64,000 bases of DNA, taken from positions 1 through 64,000 of the forward strand of contig JAHJJI010000071.1 in NCBI GenBank assembly GCA_018823025.1. The letters are read 5' to 3'. Shown here one piece after another: positions 1 through 11,686 of this stretch (positions are counted from its first letter, which is position 1; each line of letters begins with the position of its first letter). This DNA comes from Gammaproteobacteria bacterium. GTDB taxonomy: Bacteria > Pseudomonadota > Gammaproteobacteria > Burkholderiales > Sulfuricellaceae. The position numbers and the translations under genes are program-made. Under the pieces are notes generated by a model that was given only the letters and a program-made list of their open reading frames with translations, was not told the origin of the DNA and did no database searches.

Positions 1-887
1 GACGTCACGGCGCCGTGGCCGGCGCGGTGGTAGTGCAGGTACTGGCCGGGGTACTGACGACGCGCGGTGGTGACCATGCCGGGGCCGCCGACGTAGCCGT
101 CGACCAGGAAGGCGACCTTGTTGGCATCCGGGCCGAACGTTTCCAGGATGAAGTCGGCGCGGGCGCACATCTCGTGGTAGTCGTCAGCGGTGATGTTGGC
201 GGAGAACAGCTTGGCCTGGCCGGTTTCGTCCATGGCGCGCTTCATCGAGTCGTACACCAGCGGGTAAACCTTCTTGGCCGGGCAGAACACCTGATTGCCC
301 TGGGGTTCGTCGTTCTTGATGAAGTCGCCACCCAGCCAGAACTGGTAAGCAGCCTTGGCGAACGGCTCGGGACGCAGGCCCAGCTTGGGCTTGATGATGG
401 TGCCGGCGATGTAGCCGCCGTTGACGCGGGGGCGACCCAGGATGTCCCACAGGTCGGTGATGTCCTTGGATGGGCCGTCAAACAGGCGCAGCATAGACCA
501 AGGCACATAGAAGTCGTGCATCTTCAGGCATTTTACGTCGCCCTGGCCCTGGTTGTTGCCAATAGCCAGCGTCAGGAAGGACACAATCATGGCGCGACCG
601 TCGATCATGTTGCGGTCGAACAGGTCGATCGGGTAGGCGACCTTCATTACGCCCTTGGCTTCGTCGATGAAATACACCAGCGCGTCTACGCCCTTGGTGA
701 AGTCGTCGGTGGTGCAGACTTCAACGTTGGTGCCGGTGGAAGACTCGGCCGCGATGTGCGCCGCAGTTTCCAGGTAACCATAACCCGTGGCTGGCTGCAT
801 GTGGTAAGCGACGAGGATGTGCTTGTCGCCCTTGATCAGATCTTCTTCCTTGAGGCTCAGGTCGGCATAGCGTGCTGATTGATCCAT
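1..887 (-). CDS. cbbM: Form II ribulose-bisphosphate carboxylase large chain, 3' part cut by window edge
   Basis: Reverse-strand translation from ATG at 887: [86 protein letters not shown]...[43 protein letters not shown]. Characteristic of form II RuBisCO. Open to the window edge, so absent from the ORF track. Confidence 0.96.
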   Translation of the reverse strand, partial: MDQSARYADLSLKEEDLIKGDKHILVAYHMQPATGYGYLETAAHIAAESSTGTNVEVCTTDDFTKGVDALVYFIDEAKGVMKVAYPIDLFDRNMIDGRAMIVSFLTLAIGNNQGQGDVKCLKMHDFYVPWSMLRLFDGPSKDITDLWDILGRPRVNGGYIAGTIIKPKLGLRPEPFAKAAYQFWLGGDFIKNDEPQGNQVFCPAKKVYPLVYDSMKRAMDETGQAKLFSANITADDYHEMCARADFILETFGPDANKVAFLVDGYVGGPGMVTTARRQYPGQYLHYHRAGHGAVT

Positions 888-1207
888 TTGAGTGTTCCTT
901 CGCAATAAATTCGTTAATGAATATATGAACTACTGGGCACCACTATACGAATGATTTACCATAAATAATATTAAATAATTATTATACTAACGATCAGTGA
1001 ATGCTTATGATTATAATCTATTAGCATGGACAATGCTTCCGGGTATTTATTACCGTGGACTGGCGACCCAATTGCCTCACTTCGTGGCTTACGCTAAGCT
1101 AGAAAATTTACTGTAAAACTGCGCTGTTATCCCATTTAGGAAAAAACAAGCATAATATAATCAAGATGTTATTAAAAATATCATAAGCAAATATATATTA
1201 TATAAGC

Positions 1208-2122
1208 ATGCTACATGTCACTTTACGACAGCTTCAGGTATTTGAGGCGGTTGCCCGCCATCTCAGCTTTTCCCGTGCGGCCGAGGAATTGCATCTGACT
1301 CAGCCAGCGGTTTCCATGCAGATCAAACAGCTCGAGTTGAATGTTGATTTGCCCCTGTTTGAACAGATCGGCAAGAAAATATTTCTTACCGATGCCGGCA
1401 AAGAGGTGTACCACTACAGTCGGAGTATCGCCCAGCAGTTGGCCGAGGCCGAGGCTGTGCTGGGCGAGATGAAGGGGGTGAAGCACGGCAAGCTGAATAT
1501 TTCGGTGGTCAGTACGGCTAATTATTTCGCGCCACAACTCCTGGCCTTGTTTTGTCAGCGCAACCAGAACGTCACGCTAAGCCTGAACGTGATTAACCGC
1601 GAGGTGCTGATCAATCAGCTCGCCAATAACGAGATGGACCTGGGTGTGATGGGGTTGCCGCCGGATGGCCTGGACATCGATGCCGAACCCTTCATGGAAA
1701 ATCCCCTGGTGGTGATTGCCCCGACTAGCCATCCGCTGGCTCGCGAGCGGCATATCCAGCTAACCCGATTGGCACAGGAAACTTTCATCGTGCGCGAAGA
1801 GGGCTCAGGTACTCGCAGCGCAATGGAACGGTTTTTCCTGCAGCATAACCTGACCCTATCCACTGGTATGGAGATGAGTACCAACGAATCAATCAAGCAG
1901 GCGGTGCAAGCCGGCATGGGTCTGGGCATAGTGTCGATTCATACTCTCACACTGGAACTGGAAACCAACCGGTTGGTGGTTCTGGATGTGGAGTCCTTTC
2001 CTATCCTGCGACACTGGTACGTAGTTCACCGTAAGGGCAAGCGGTTGTCGACCGTGGCACTCGCATTCAAGGAGTTTTTGCTGCAAGAGGCAGCGCAGGT
2101 GATGCAAACGGTAAAGGTATAA
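1208..2122 (+). CDS. cbbR: LysR-family transcriptional regulator, CbbR type
   Basis: N-terminal LysR HTH (LRQLQVFEAVARHLSFSRAAEELHLTQPAVSMQIKQLE) plus substrate-binding domain; divergent from cbbM. Confidence 0.92.
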   Translation: MLHVTLRQLQVFEAVARHLSFSRAAEELHLTQPAVSMQIKQLELNVDLPLFEQIGKKIFLTDAGKEVYHYSRSIAQQLAEAEAVLGEMKGVKHGKLNISVVSTANYFAPQLLALFCQRNQNVTLSLNVINREVLINQLANNEMDLGVMGLPPDGLDIDAEPFMENPLVVIAPTSHPLARERHIQLTRLAQETFIVREEGSGTRSAMERFFLQHNLTLSTGMEMSTNESIKQAVQAGMGLGIVSIHTLTLELETNRLVVLDVESFPILRHWYVVHRKGKRLSTVALAFKEFLLQEAAQVMQTVKV

Positions 2123-2149
2123 AAAAAGGCGGCCGAAGCCGCCTTTTTC
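2121..2149. terminator. Bidirectional Rho-independent terminator between convergent cbbR and fba
   Basis: aaaaaaaGGCGGCcgaaGCCGCCttttt: GC stem flanked by A-run and T-run between convergent genes. Confidence 0.88.
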
Positions 2150-2163
2150 GAGAAGTAAAATAC

Positions 2164-3228
2164 TTACTTCACAACGGCTTTCAGTTCGCCTTTGGTGTAC
2201 ATGGTGGCGACGCGGTCAAGCATGATCGGCTTGATCTTGCTGGCTTGACCGGCGGAGCCGAAGGCAGTGTAGCGCGCCTTGCAGATTTCCTTCATTGCCA
2301 CAGTGGCGGCAGCGAGAAATTTGCGAGGATCGAAATTTTTCTTGTTTTCCGCCAGATACTTGCGTACTGCCCCGGTGGAGGCCATGCGCAGGTCGGTGTC
2401 GATATTTATCTTGCGCACGCCGTGCTTGATGCCCTCGACGATTTCCTCGACCGGCACGCCATAGGTTTCACCCATTTCACCGCCGAAATCGTTGATGATC
2501 TTGAGCCATTCCTGCGGCACCGAGGAGGAGCCGTGCATTACCAGGTGGGTATTGGGAATGCGGGCGTGGATTTCCTTGACGCGGCTGATGGCTAGCACGT
2601 CGCCGGTGGGTGGGCGGGTGAACTTGTAGGCGCCGTGGGAAGTCCCGATAGCGATGGCCAGGGCATCCACGCCGGTCGCCTTGACGAACTCGGCCGCTTC
2701 ATTGGGATCGGTCAGGAGTTGATCCATGGTCAGCACGCCTTCGGCACCCTGGCCATCCTCTTTTTCACCCATACCGGTTTCCAGGGAACCCAGGCAACCC
2801 AGTTCGCCCTCGACGGACACGCCGACGGCATGGGACATTTCCACTACCTTGCGCGTGACTTCGACGTTGTATTCAAAGCTGGATGGCGTTTTGGCGTCTT
2901 CGAGCAGAGAGCCGTCCATCATCACGCTGGAGAAACCGGAGCGGATGGCGTTGATGCACACCGCCGGAGAAGCGCCGTGATCCTGGTGCATGACGACAGG
3001 AATGTGCGGGTAGGCTTCGATTGCGGCGTCGATCAGGTGGCGCAGGAATGCTTCACCGGCATACTTGCGCGCGCCGGCGGAACCCTGCATGATCACCGGG
3101 CTGTCGCACTCGTCGGCGGCCTGCATGATCGCCATTACCTGCTCCAGGTTGTTGACGTTGAACGCCGGTAGGCCGTAGCCATTTTCTGCGGCGTGATCGA
3201 GAAGTTGACGCATGGATACTAATGCCAT
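2164..3228 (-). CDS. fba: Class II fructose-bisphosphate aldolase
   Basis: [35 protein letters not shown]...[14 protein letters not shown]...[10 protein letters not shown]; class II aldolase signatures. Confidence 0.95.
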   Translation of the reverse strand: MALVSMRQLLDHAAENGYGLPAFNVNNLEQVMAIMQAADECDSPVIMQGSAGARKYAGEAFLRHLIDAAIEAYPHIPVVMHQDHGASPAVCINAIRSGFSSVMMDGSLLEDAKTPSSFEYNVEVTRKVVEMSHAVGVSVEGELGCLGSLETGMGEKEDGQGAEGVLTMDQLLTDPNEAAEFVKATGVDALAIAIGTSHGAYKFTRPPTGDVLAISRVKEIHARIPNTHLVMHGSSSVPQEWLKIINDFGGEMGETYGVPVEEIVEGIKHGVRKINIDTDLRMASTGAVRKYLAENKKNFDPRKFLAAATVAMKEICKARYTAFGSAGQASKIKPIMLDRVATMYTKGELKAVVK

Positions 3229-3276
3229 ATTTCCTCCTGCTATAAGTAAATTAGTTGCTGCTGATTAATCGGATAT

Positions 3277-4719
3277 TTACGCCTTGCTGGTGCATCGAAT
3301 TTCGCCCACTTTGACGATTTTCATGGTGTTGGTTCCGCCTGATTTGCCGATCGGTTCGCCGATGGTGATGATGATCAGGTCATCGTCTCTCACCGCGCCT
3401 CGGCGCCGCAATTCATCCTCGGCCTCATGCAGAACCTGCTCGCGCTCTTGCGTGGCAGGCTTGAAATTGACCGGGTAAACGCCCCGGAACAGGGTGAGCT
3501 TCCTGCGCGTACCCACGTCGGATGAAAGTGCGTAGATTGGCACATCCGTGTAGATGCGCGACATCATCAGCGGAGTCGCGCCGGATTCTGTGAGTGCGGC
3601 GATTGCCTTTACCTTCAGATGGCTGGCCAGGTAAGTAGTCGCCATGGCGATGGACTCGTCCACTCGTGTGAACTGCATGCTCAGGCGACGCTTGCTGAAT
3701 TCGGTTTCATATTCCTTTTCAGCCTCGATGCACACTCGGTCCATGGCCGCCACCGCCTCGACCGGGTACTGCCCGGCGGCAGTTTCGGCCGAAAGCATCA
3801 CTGCGTCGGTGCCGTCGATCACCGCGTTGGCCACGTCGGAAACCTCTGCCCGGGTAGGGATCGGGCTGTTGATCATGGATTCCATCATCTGGGTGGCGGT
3901 AATCGCCAGCTTGTTCTTTTCACGCGCCATGCGAATCATGCGTTTCTGCAGGGCGGGCACTGCCGCATCGCCGACTTCAACACCCAGGTCGCCACGCGCT
4001 ACCATAATGGCATCTGAGGCATCGAGAATTTCATCCAGATTGGTGATCGCTTCGGCACGTTCGATCTTGGCTACCAGCATGCTTTTGCCGCCGGCTGCCT
4101 CCATCAGCTTGCGTGCCAGCTGCATGTCGGCTCCATCGCGCGGGAAAGACACCGCCAGGTAATCCGCTTTGAGGGCTGCAGCGGTTTTGATGTCCTCCAT
4201 GTCCTTTTCGGTCAGCGCCGCAGCTGACAGGCCGCCGCCCTGGCGGTTAATGCCCTTGTTGTTGGACAGCGCACCACCTTGCTTGACTGTGCAGATGATC
4301 TCGTTGCCGCGTACTTCCTCGACCCAGAGGACGATCCTGCCATCGTCCAGAAGCAGCGTGGTGCCTCGACTGGCGTCACGTGGCAGTTCCTTGTAGTCAA
4401 GGCCTACCCTTTCCTGGGTGCCTAGTGTGCAATCGCTGTCAAGAATGAACGGATCGCCATTTTTTAGCGTAATTTTTCCGTGCTCGAACTTGCCGATGCG
4501 AATTTTAGGGCCTTGCAGATCAACCAGTACGCCGATCGTTTTTCCTCTGGCACGAGCCAAGGCGCGTACCATTTCGGCACGGTCGATGTGATCTTTTGGA
4601 TTGCCGTGGGAAAAGTTGAGGCGGACAACGTCCACCCCGGCTTGCATCATAAGATTCAGCACTTCCGGGTCATTGGAGGCTGGGCCGAGTGTGGCGACAA
4701 TTTTAGTTTTACGTTGCAT
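3277..4719 (-). CDS. pyk: Pyruvate kinase
   Basis: MQRKTKIVATLGPASNDPEVL...VDVVRLNFSHG...MVARGDLGVEVG...TATQMMESMI. Confidence 0.96.
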   Translation of the reverse strand: MQRKTKIVATLGPASNDPEVLNLMMQAGVDVVRLNFSHGNPKDHIDRAEMVRALARARGKTIGVLVDLQGPKIRIGKFEHGKITLKNGDPFILDSDCTLGTQERVGLDYKELPRDASRGTTLLLDDGRIVLWVEEVRGNEIICTVKQGGALSNNKGINRQGGGLSAAALTEKDMEDIKTAAALKADYLAVSFPRDGADMQLARKLMEAAGGKSMLVAKIERAEAITNLDEILDASDAIMVARGDLGVEVGDAAVPALQKRMIRMAREKNKLAITATQMMESMINSPIPTRAEVSDVANAVIDGTDAVMLSAETAAGQYPVEAVAAMDRVCIEAEKEYETEFSKRRLSMQFTRVDESIAMATTYLASHLKVKAIAALTESGATPLMMSRIYTDVPIYALSSDVGTRRKLTLFRGVYPVNFKPATQEREQVLHEAEDELRRRGAVRDDDLIIITIGEPIGKSGGTNTMKIVKVGEIRCTSKA

Positions 4720-4731
4720 AGAATCAGTTTC

Positions 4732-4806
4732 GAGCCCTGAGTAAAAGTTCTGAGTCAGAGTGCTGAATGGGATTCCTCGGCACTCAGGACTCAGGACTCA
4801 GCACTA
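4732..4806. repeat. Heptad-periodic inverted repeat between pgk and pyk
   Basis: Left arm ctgagtaaaagttctgagtcagagtgctga; right arm actcagg/actcagg/actcagc/act with 7-nt periodicity; arms complementary. Confidence 0.7.
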
Positions 4807-5985
4807 TTGTTTAGCGCGTTGTTCTAGAATTTCGACGGCGGGCAGTTTTTTTCCTTCAAGGAACTCAAGGAAAGCGCCGCCGGCGGTGGAAATATAGGAC
4901 ACTTTGTCGTAGATATCGTATTTTTGGATGGCGGCGATGGTGTCGCCACCGCCGGCCAGCGTGAAAGCCTTGGTTTCGGCGATCGCCATGGCGATCGCTT
5001 TGGTGCCGGCGCCGAACTGGTCAAATTCAAACACCCCGACCGGGCCATTCCAAACCACGGTACCGGCCTTCATGATGATGTCGACCAGTTCCTTGGCGGA
5101 TTTCGGGCCGATGTCAAAGATCATGTCGTCATCCACAACGGCACCGGCATCCTTGAGGACAGCGGGTTCGTTGGCGTCGAATTTCTTGCCGCAAACCACG
5201 TCGACCGCAATCGGGATGGTCGCGTTGCGGGCGGTCATTTTCTTCATCAATGCCTGGGCTGTGGGAACGAGGTCGTCTTCACACAGTGACTTGCCGACAT
5301 TCTTGCCGGTGGCCTTGAGGAAGGTGTTGGCGATGCCGCCACCAACCACCATCTGGTCCACTTTCTCGGACAGTGCCTCAAGTACAGTCAGCTTGGTGGA
5401 AACCTTGGAACCGCCAACGATGGCGACCATCGGGCGAGCCGGGCTGAGCAGGGCCTTGGTCAGCGCTTCCAGTTCTTCGGTAAGCAGGATGCCGGCGCAG
5501 GCGACGGGGGCAAACTTGGCAACGCCGTGGGTGGAGCCTTCTGCACGGTGTGCGGTGCCGAATGCATCCATGACAAAAATGTCGCACAGCTTGGCGTATT
5601 TCTGCGTGGTCTCGTCGACGCTTTTCTTTTCGCCCTTGTTGAAACGTACGTTCTCCAGCAGCACCAGCTCGCCGTCGGCGACGTCGAAACCACCGTCAAT
5701 CCAGTCCTTGATCAGGCGCACGGGCTTGCCGAGTTTTGCGGACAGCACGTCGGCAACCGGCTTGAGCGAGTTTTCCTCGGAATATTCGCCTTCGGTGGGG
5801 CGGCCGAGGTGGGACATCACCATCACCTTGGCGCCAGCCTTGAGGCAATGCTCGAAGGTTTTCATCGACGCGGTGATGCGGGCATCGGAAGTGACTTTGC
5901 CATCCTTGACGGGTACATTCAGGTCGGAACGGATCAGGACACGTTTGCCCTTGAGGTCCAGATCGGTAACGCGGATAACGGACAT
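4804..5985 (-). CDS. pgk: Phosphoglycerate kinase
   Basis: [37 protein letters not shown]...[11 protein letters not shown]...WNGPVGVFE. Confidence 0.97.
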   Translation of the reverse strand: MSVIRVTDLDLKGKRVLIRSDLNVPVKDGKVTSDARITASMKTFEHCLKAGAKVMVMSHLGRPTEGEYSEENSLKPVADVLSAKLGKPVRLIKDWIDGGFDVADGELVLLENVRFNKGEKKSVDETTQKYAKLCDIFVMDAFGTAHRAEGSTHGVAKFAPVACAGILLTEELEALTKALLSPARPMVAIVGGSKVSTKLTVLEALSEKVDQMVVGGGIANTFLKATGKNVGKSLCEDDLVPTAQALMKKMTARNATIPIAVDVVCGKKFDANEPAVLKDAGAVVDDDMIFDIGPKSAKELVDIIMKAGTVVWNGPVGVFEFDQFGAGTKAIAMAIAETKAFTLAGGGDTIAAIQKYDIYDKVSYISTAGGAFLEFLEGKKLPAVEILEQRAKQ

Positions 5986-6007
5986 GGTTGGTTCTCCAAT
6001 AAAATTA

Positions 6008-6045
6008 AGGTGTAAGGGATAAGTGGGCTTATGCCTTACACCTCA
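6008..6045. repeat. Inverted repeat between gap and pgk, same style as the other heptad elements
   Basis: ggtgtaagggataagtgggcttatgccttacacctc: AGGTGTAAG pairs with CTTACACCT. Confidence 0.6.
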
Positions 6046-6107
6046 CAGTGTTTGCGAGGGGTAAGAAAAGTCAGGGTGGGTTGCCTGCGCTAACCCACCC
6101 TGAAGTA

Positions 6108-7112
<1,005 letters not shown>

Positions 7113-7194
7113 TTACTCCTTGTGAGGTTTATTGAAAACAGAAAGTCGACGCGGGGCGCTGCTAAATTCTGGCGCCCCCGCGGTACTTAATAAA

Positions 7195-9180
7195 TTACAG
7201 AATGCCTTTTGCCGTATTGACTACATTTTCGACCGTGAAGCCGAAGTGCTTGAACAACTCGGGGGCAGGGGCGGATTCGCCGAAAGTGTGCATGCCGACT
7301 ACTGCGCCACGCAGGCCTACATACTTGTACCAGCCGTCGGTCACGCCAGCTTCAATGGCGACCTTGTGAACTGTAGGCAGCAGTACGCTGTTTTTGTAGG
7401 CTTGATCCTGGCGGTCGAAGACATTGGTGCAAGGGATCGAGACCACGCGGGTCGGAATGCCTTGCTCGTCCAGCACCTTCTTGGCTTCCATGGCCAGTTG
7501 CACTTCGGAACCCGTAGCGATCAGCACCATCTTGGCGCCAGCCGCGTCGGCCAGCACGTAGCCGCCCTTGGCGATGTTGGCGATAGTCGCGTCATCGCGC
7601 TTCTGGAAGTTGAGGTTCTGGCGGCTGAAAATCAAACAGCTAGGACCAGTTTTCTTGTCCACGGCAGCAACCCAGGACACGGCGGATTCCACCGTATCGC
7701 AAGGACGCCATACGTCCATGTTGGGGATCATGCGCAAGGTTGCGATTTGCTCGACAGGCTGGTGAGTCGGGCCATCTTCGCCCAGGCCGATGGAGTCGTG
7801 GGTGTACACATAGATCACGCGCTGCTTCATCAGGGCGGACATGCGCAACGCATTGCGAGCATACTCGGAGAACATCAGGAAGGTGCCGCCGAACGGCAGC
7901 AGACCACCGTGCAGAGCCATGCCGTTCATGATGTGGGACATGCCGAATTCGCGCACACCGTAGCTGATGTAATTGCCGGTGCTCTTGCCCTTGACGTGAT
8001 GGCAGCCTGTCCAGTTGGTCAGGTTGGAGCCGGTCAGGTCAGCAGACCCGCCGAGGAATTCGGGCAGTGCTGGAGCCAGACCGTTGATGCAGTTCTGCGA
8101 TGCTTTGCGAGTTGCGATGGTCTCGGCTTTTTCGTTGGTCTTGGCGATGAAGTCGGCGGCATGTTTTTTCCAGTCGGCAGACAGATCACCAACCATACGA
8201 CGCTTGAATTCTGCAGCTTCTTTCGGGAAAGCGGCGGTGTATTCTGCGAATTTGTTGTTCCACAGTGTTTCCAGCCCCTGGCCCTTGGTGCGGCAATCCC
8301 AGCCTTCGTAAATGTCTTTGGGAATCTCGAAAGGACCGTGGGTCCAGCCCAAGTTGGCGCGGGTGGCGGCGATTTCAGCGTCGCCCAGGGCTGCGCCGTG
8401 CACGTCGTGCGTGCCTTCCTTATTTGGGGAGCCTTTGCCGATGATGGTTTTGCAGCAAATCAGGGAAGGTTTGTCGGTGACTGCCTTGGCAGCTTGCACA
8501 GCGGCGTCGATCGCCACTGGGTCATGGCCGTCCACATTAGGAACTACATGCCAGCCGTAAGCTTCGAAGCGTTTGGCGGTGTCATCGGTGTACCAGCCCT
8601 CGATGTGGCCGTCGATGGAAATGCCGTTATCGTCCCAGAAGGCCATCAGTTTGCCCAGGCCCCAGGTACCAGCCAGCGCGCAGGCTTCATGGGAAATGCC
8701 TTCCATCATGCAGCCATCGCCGAGGAAGGTATAGGTGTGGTGATTGACGATCTCATGGCCAGGCTTGTTGAATTCGGCAGCCAGCAGTTTTTCTGCCATG
8801 GCCATGCCGACAGCGTTGGTGATACCTTGGCCGAGCGGGCCGGTAGTGGTTTCTACGCCGACGGTATAGCCGTACTCAGGGTGACCCGGGGTCTTGGAGT
8901 GCATCTGACGGAATTTTTTGATTTCTTCCATCGGCAGATCGTAGCCAGTCAGGTGTAGCAGGGAATAAATCAACATCGAGCCATGTCCGTTGGACTGCAC
9001 GAAACGGTCGCGATCAAACCACTTGGGGTTGGCCGGATTGTGGCGCAGGTGATGGTTCCACACCACTTCGGCAATTTCCGCCATGCCCATGGGAGCACCC
9101 GGGTGGCCGGAATTGGCTTTCTGTACAGCGTCCATGGAAAGGACGCGGATCGCGTTCGCGAGTTCTTTACGAGTTGCCAT
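7195..9180 (-). CDS. tkt: Transketolase
   Basis: [54 protein letters not shown]...[13 protein letters not shown]. Confidence 0.97.
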   Translation of the reverse strand: MATRKELANAIRVLSMDAVQKANSGHPGAPMGMAEIAEVVWNHHLRHNPANPKWFDRDRFVQSNGHGSMLIYSLLHLTGYDLPMEEIKKFRQMHSKTPGHPEYGYTVGVETTTGPLGQGITNAVGMAMAEKLLAAEFNKPGHEIVNHHTYTFLGDGCMMEGISHEACALAGTWGLGKLMAFWDDNGISIDGHIEGWYTDDTAKRFEAYGWHVVPNVDGHDPVAIDAAVQAAKAVTDKPSLICCKTIIGKGSPNKEGTHDVHGAALGDAEIAATRANLGWTHGPFEIPKDIYEGWDCRTKGQGLETLWNNKFAEYTAAFPKEAAEFKRRMVGDLSADWKKHAADFIAKTNEKAETIATRKASQNCINGLAPALPEFLGGSADLTGSNLTNWTGCHHVKGKSTGNYISYGVREFGMSHIMNGMALHGGLLPFGGTFLMFSEYARNALRMSALMKQRVIYVYTHDSIGLGEDGPTHQPVEQIATLRMIPNMDVWRPCDTVESAVSWVAAVDKKTGPSCLIFSRQNLNFQKRDDATIANIAKGGYVLADAAGAKMVLIATGSEVQLAMEAKKVLDEQGIPTRVVSIPCTNVFDRQDQAYKNSVLLPTVHKVAIEAGVTDGWYKYVGLRGAVVGMHTFGESAPAPELFKHFGFTVENVVNTAKGIL

Positions 9181-9336
9181 TCTCTGTTTCCTTTTTCTGC
9201 TAGGGGCTATTCAAACCTATGATTATTACTCACGAGCCGGGTTAAGGGCAATAGCAGATTTTTATTGTCCCAAGAATTATTCTTATAGATAAAAGATATA
9301 AGACCTTGTAAAAGCCGCCATTTCAGTCGTCAGTGC

Positions 9337-10119
9337 TCATTGCCTTTCTCTGACCCAGGCTTTCCATGCGTCAAATAAATCAGGGTTCAGTGCAGCGATG
9401 ACTGAACGCTGCCAAAGATCGCCGGCGCCGAAATCGTCATCGGTCAGCGTGCACATGGAGCCGCCCGCCTCAGCCAGGATCAGCGAGCCGGCAGCGTAGT
9501 CCCAGAGTTTTTGCCCGCCGTGCAGGTAAAGGTTGAAACGCCCTGCCGCTACGTAGCACCAGTCGAGTGTGCTGGCGCCGAAGTTGCGCTGAGAGGCGAA
9601 TGGAGGCGATGCCACCAGTTTCTGCGCCAGATTTGGCTTGAGGCGCTTGAAGTCGATCGCTGCCATGGCCCGGTGGAATTCGGGCGCGCATTCCTTGAGC
9701 GGCATCGGTTCGCCATTGAGCCAGGCGCCCTTGCCCCGCTCCGCCCAGAACATTTCATCTGCCACCGGGTCGTAGACCACGCCCAGTAAGCTCTGTCCGT
9801 CCCGCATCAGGGCAACGGAAACCGCGAAAAAAGGCAGGCCGTTGAAGAAATTGGAGGTGCCGTCGATCGGGTCGATGCACCATAGGCCATCTTCTCCGGC
9901 ACGCCACAATGCTTCTTGCTGCTCCGGCAACATTTCCTCGCCCAGCACCGGGTAATCGAGGATTTGCTTGAGTGCCGCAACCAGAGCGGTTTGTGCGGCG
10001 ATATCTGCTTCGGTGAAAATACTGCCATCGATCTTGCACTGGTGCGCGACCTTCAAGTAGCGCGGCATGATTTCCTGCTGAGCTACCTTTTTAACGGCAT
10101 CGATGACGGATTGAAGCAT
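9337..10119 (-). CDS. Inositol monophosphatase-family phosphatase
   Basis: GEEMLPEQQ...WCIDPIDGTSNFFNGLPFFAVSVALM...LWDYAAGSLILAEAGG: IMPase metal-binding motifs. Confidence 0.88.
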   Translation of the reverse strand: MLQSVIDAVKKVAQQEIMPRYLKVAHQCKIDGSIFTEADIAAQTALVAALKQILDYPVLGEEMLPEQQEALWRAGEDGLWCIDPIDGTSNFFNGLPFFAVSVALMRDGQSLLGVVYDPVADEMFWAERGKGAWLNGEPMPLKECAPEFHRAMAAIDFKRLKPNLAQKLVASPPFASQRNFGASTLDWCYVAAGRFNLYLHGGQKLWDYAAGSLILAEAGGSMCTLTDDDFGAGDLWQRSVIAALNPDLFDAWKAWVRERQ

Positions 10120-10133
10120 GGTTGTTCCAGTTA

Positions 10134-10196
10134 TGGGTGATGAGGAATGAGTGATGGGCGGTGCTCATTTCTTATCACCGTTTACTCATTTCCATT
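10134..10196. repeat. Heptad-periodic inverted repeat
   Basis: tgggtga/tgaggaa/tgagtga/tgggcgg/tgctcat/ttcttat/caccgtt/tactcat: continuous 7-nt register with complementary halves; overlaps the 3' end of the adjacent CDS. Confidence 0.7.
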
Positions 10197-10737
10197 TAAT
10201 CGAGCATCCCATGCTCGGGATTTGCTCTGCCGGCCCCTTGCCGGTCAAGGCGACCTCCCTCATCGCTTCGAACAGGTCGCGCCGGGCGTCGGTGGGCGCA
10301 GCTTCCTTGCGCGAAGCATCGAGCCGGCCGCGGTACTGTAGTTCCAGATCGGCGTTGAAGCCGAAGAAGTCCGGCGTGCATACGGCGCCATAGGCTTTCG
10401 CTACTTCCTGGGTTTCATCCCATACATAGGGAAACGGGAAGTCGAATTCCTGCGCGGCATTTTTCATGTTGTCGAAGGAGTCTTCCGGGTAGTCGGCCGG
10501 GTCGTTCGACATGATGGCGATGGTGTTGACACCGATCTGTTGCAATTCCCGGCAGTCGCGTACGAGGCGGTCGCGAATTGCTTGGACGTAAGGGCAATGG
10601 TTACAGATGAACATGACCAGCAGACCCTTGGGTCCGCGCGCACTGGCCAGGTTATAGCGTTTGCCGTCCACCCCGGGCAAGTCAAAATCCAGGGCTTTCC
10701 AGCCGAAATCGCAAACCGGTGTCTGCAAACTAACCAT
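10186..10737 (-). CDS. Thioredoxin-fold (AhpC/TSA/redoxin-type) family protein
   Basis: FDLPGVDGKRYNLASARGPKGLLVMFICNHCPYVQAIRDRLVRD: redoxin fold with CNHCPYV active-site region. Confidence 0.85.
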   Translation of the reverse strand: MVSLQTPVCDFGWKALDFDLPGVDGKRYNLASARGPKGLLVMFICNHCPYVQAIRDRLVRDCRELQQIGVNTIAIMSNDPADYPEDSFDNMKNAAQEFDFPFPYVWDETQEVAKAYGAVCTPDFFGFNADLELQYRGRLDASRKEAAPTDARRDLFEAMREVALTGKGPAEQIPSMGCSIKWK

Positions 10738-10817
10738 TTTTTCGATGCTCCTGCTTGATGGGTGCCAATTAATTTAGTTTATCATGAGTGCATCTTATAT
10801 ATAGTGCGGAAATCAAG

Positions 10818-11549
10818 ATGACCACTCCCCGCTTCTACTGCCCGGAAATTTTAGCCCAAAGCACCATGGCCGAACTGCCGGAGCAGGCCGCGCATCATGC
10901 TGCTCGAGTTTTGCGTCTCCAAACCGGCGACAGGCTTCGCGTGTTCAACGGGTGCGGTGGGGAAGGCGAGGCGCGCATCACGGAAATCGGCAAGCGTAAT
11001 GTTACTGTGGAAATCGTCGCATGGCATGCCGTCGAGCGTGAATCGCCGCTGCAAGTCCAGCTTGCCCAGGCGATTTCGGCCGGTGAAAAAATGGATTTCA
11101 CCCTGCAAAAGGCGGTGGAACTGGGCGTAGGCAATATCCAGCCACTGGCGAGCGAGCGCAGCGTGGTGCGGCTGTCGGGTGAGCGGGCGGAAAAGCGCGT
11201 GGTTCATTGGCAGGGCGTGGTGATCGCGGCCTGTGAGCAGAGCGGCCGCAATCAGGTGCCCGAGGTCGCTCCGATACGTCCGCTGCTCGATTGGCTGGGA
11301 CAGCAGGATGGGCCGGAACTGCGCCTGATGCTGTCGCCTGTTGCCGAAGGTGGGTTGCGTGACTTGCCTAAACCCACTGGCAATGTCACTCTGCTGATCG
11401 GTCCTGAAGGCGGTTTTTCCCCGGCGGAAGCCGAGATGGCGCAGCGTTATGGCTTCACCCCGGTGCGACTGGGCGCACGCATCCTGCGCACCGAGACGGC
11501 GGCGCTGGCGGCTTTGGCTGCTCTGCAGACGCTGTGGGGGGACTTTTGA
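10818..11549 (+). CDS. rsmE: 16S rRNA (uracil(1498)-N(3))-methyltransferase
   Basis: MTTPRFYCPEILAQ...QAISAGEKMDFTLQKAVELGV...LLIGPEGGFSPAEAEMA...RLGARILRTETAALAALAALQ. Start moved from 10788 to the internal ATG. Confidence 0.93.
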   Translation: MTTPRFYCPEILAQSTMAELPEQAAHHAARVLRLQTGDRLRVFNGCGGEGEARITEIGKRNVTVEIVAWHAVERESPLQVQLAQAISAGEKMDFTLQKAVELGVGNIQPLASERSVVRLSGERAEKRVVHWQGVVIAACEQSGRNQVPEVAPIRPLLDWLGQQDGPELRLMLSPVAEGGLRDLPKPTGNVTLLIGPEGGFSPAEAEMAQRYGFTPVRLGARILRTETAALAALAALQTLWGDF

Positions 11550-11686
11550 GTTCCGAGTCCGAAGTGCTGAGTCCTGAGTATTAGCGCGATGCGAATGGAA
11601 TGGGGTACACTTTTGATTTAGTCTGATTCGATAACGGATTATTGGCGATGCCCCTCAGGACTCAGGACTCAGCACTCAGAACTCAT
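11549..11686. repeat. Paired heptad-repeat arms flanking the rsmE-argA intergenic region
   Basis: Left arm gagttccgagtccgaagtgctgagtcctgagta (about 11549-11581); right arm ctcaggactcaggactcagcactcagaactcat (about 11653-11685), complementary. Confidence 0.7.

Noticed and set aside
15-878. Plus-strand 287-aa ORF over cbbM
   Set aside because: Antisense of an unambiguous form II RuBisCO reading frame; no protein family features.
7132-8958. Plus-strand 608-aa ORF over tkt
   Set aside because: Antisense shadow of transketolase; composition and overlap argue against a gene.
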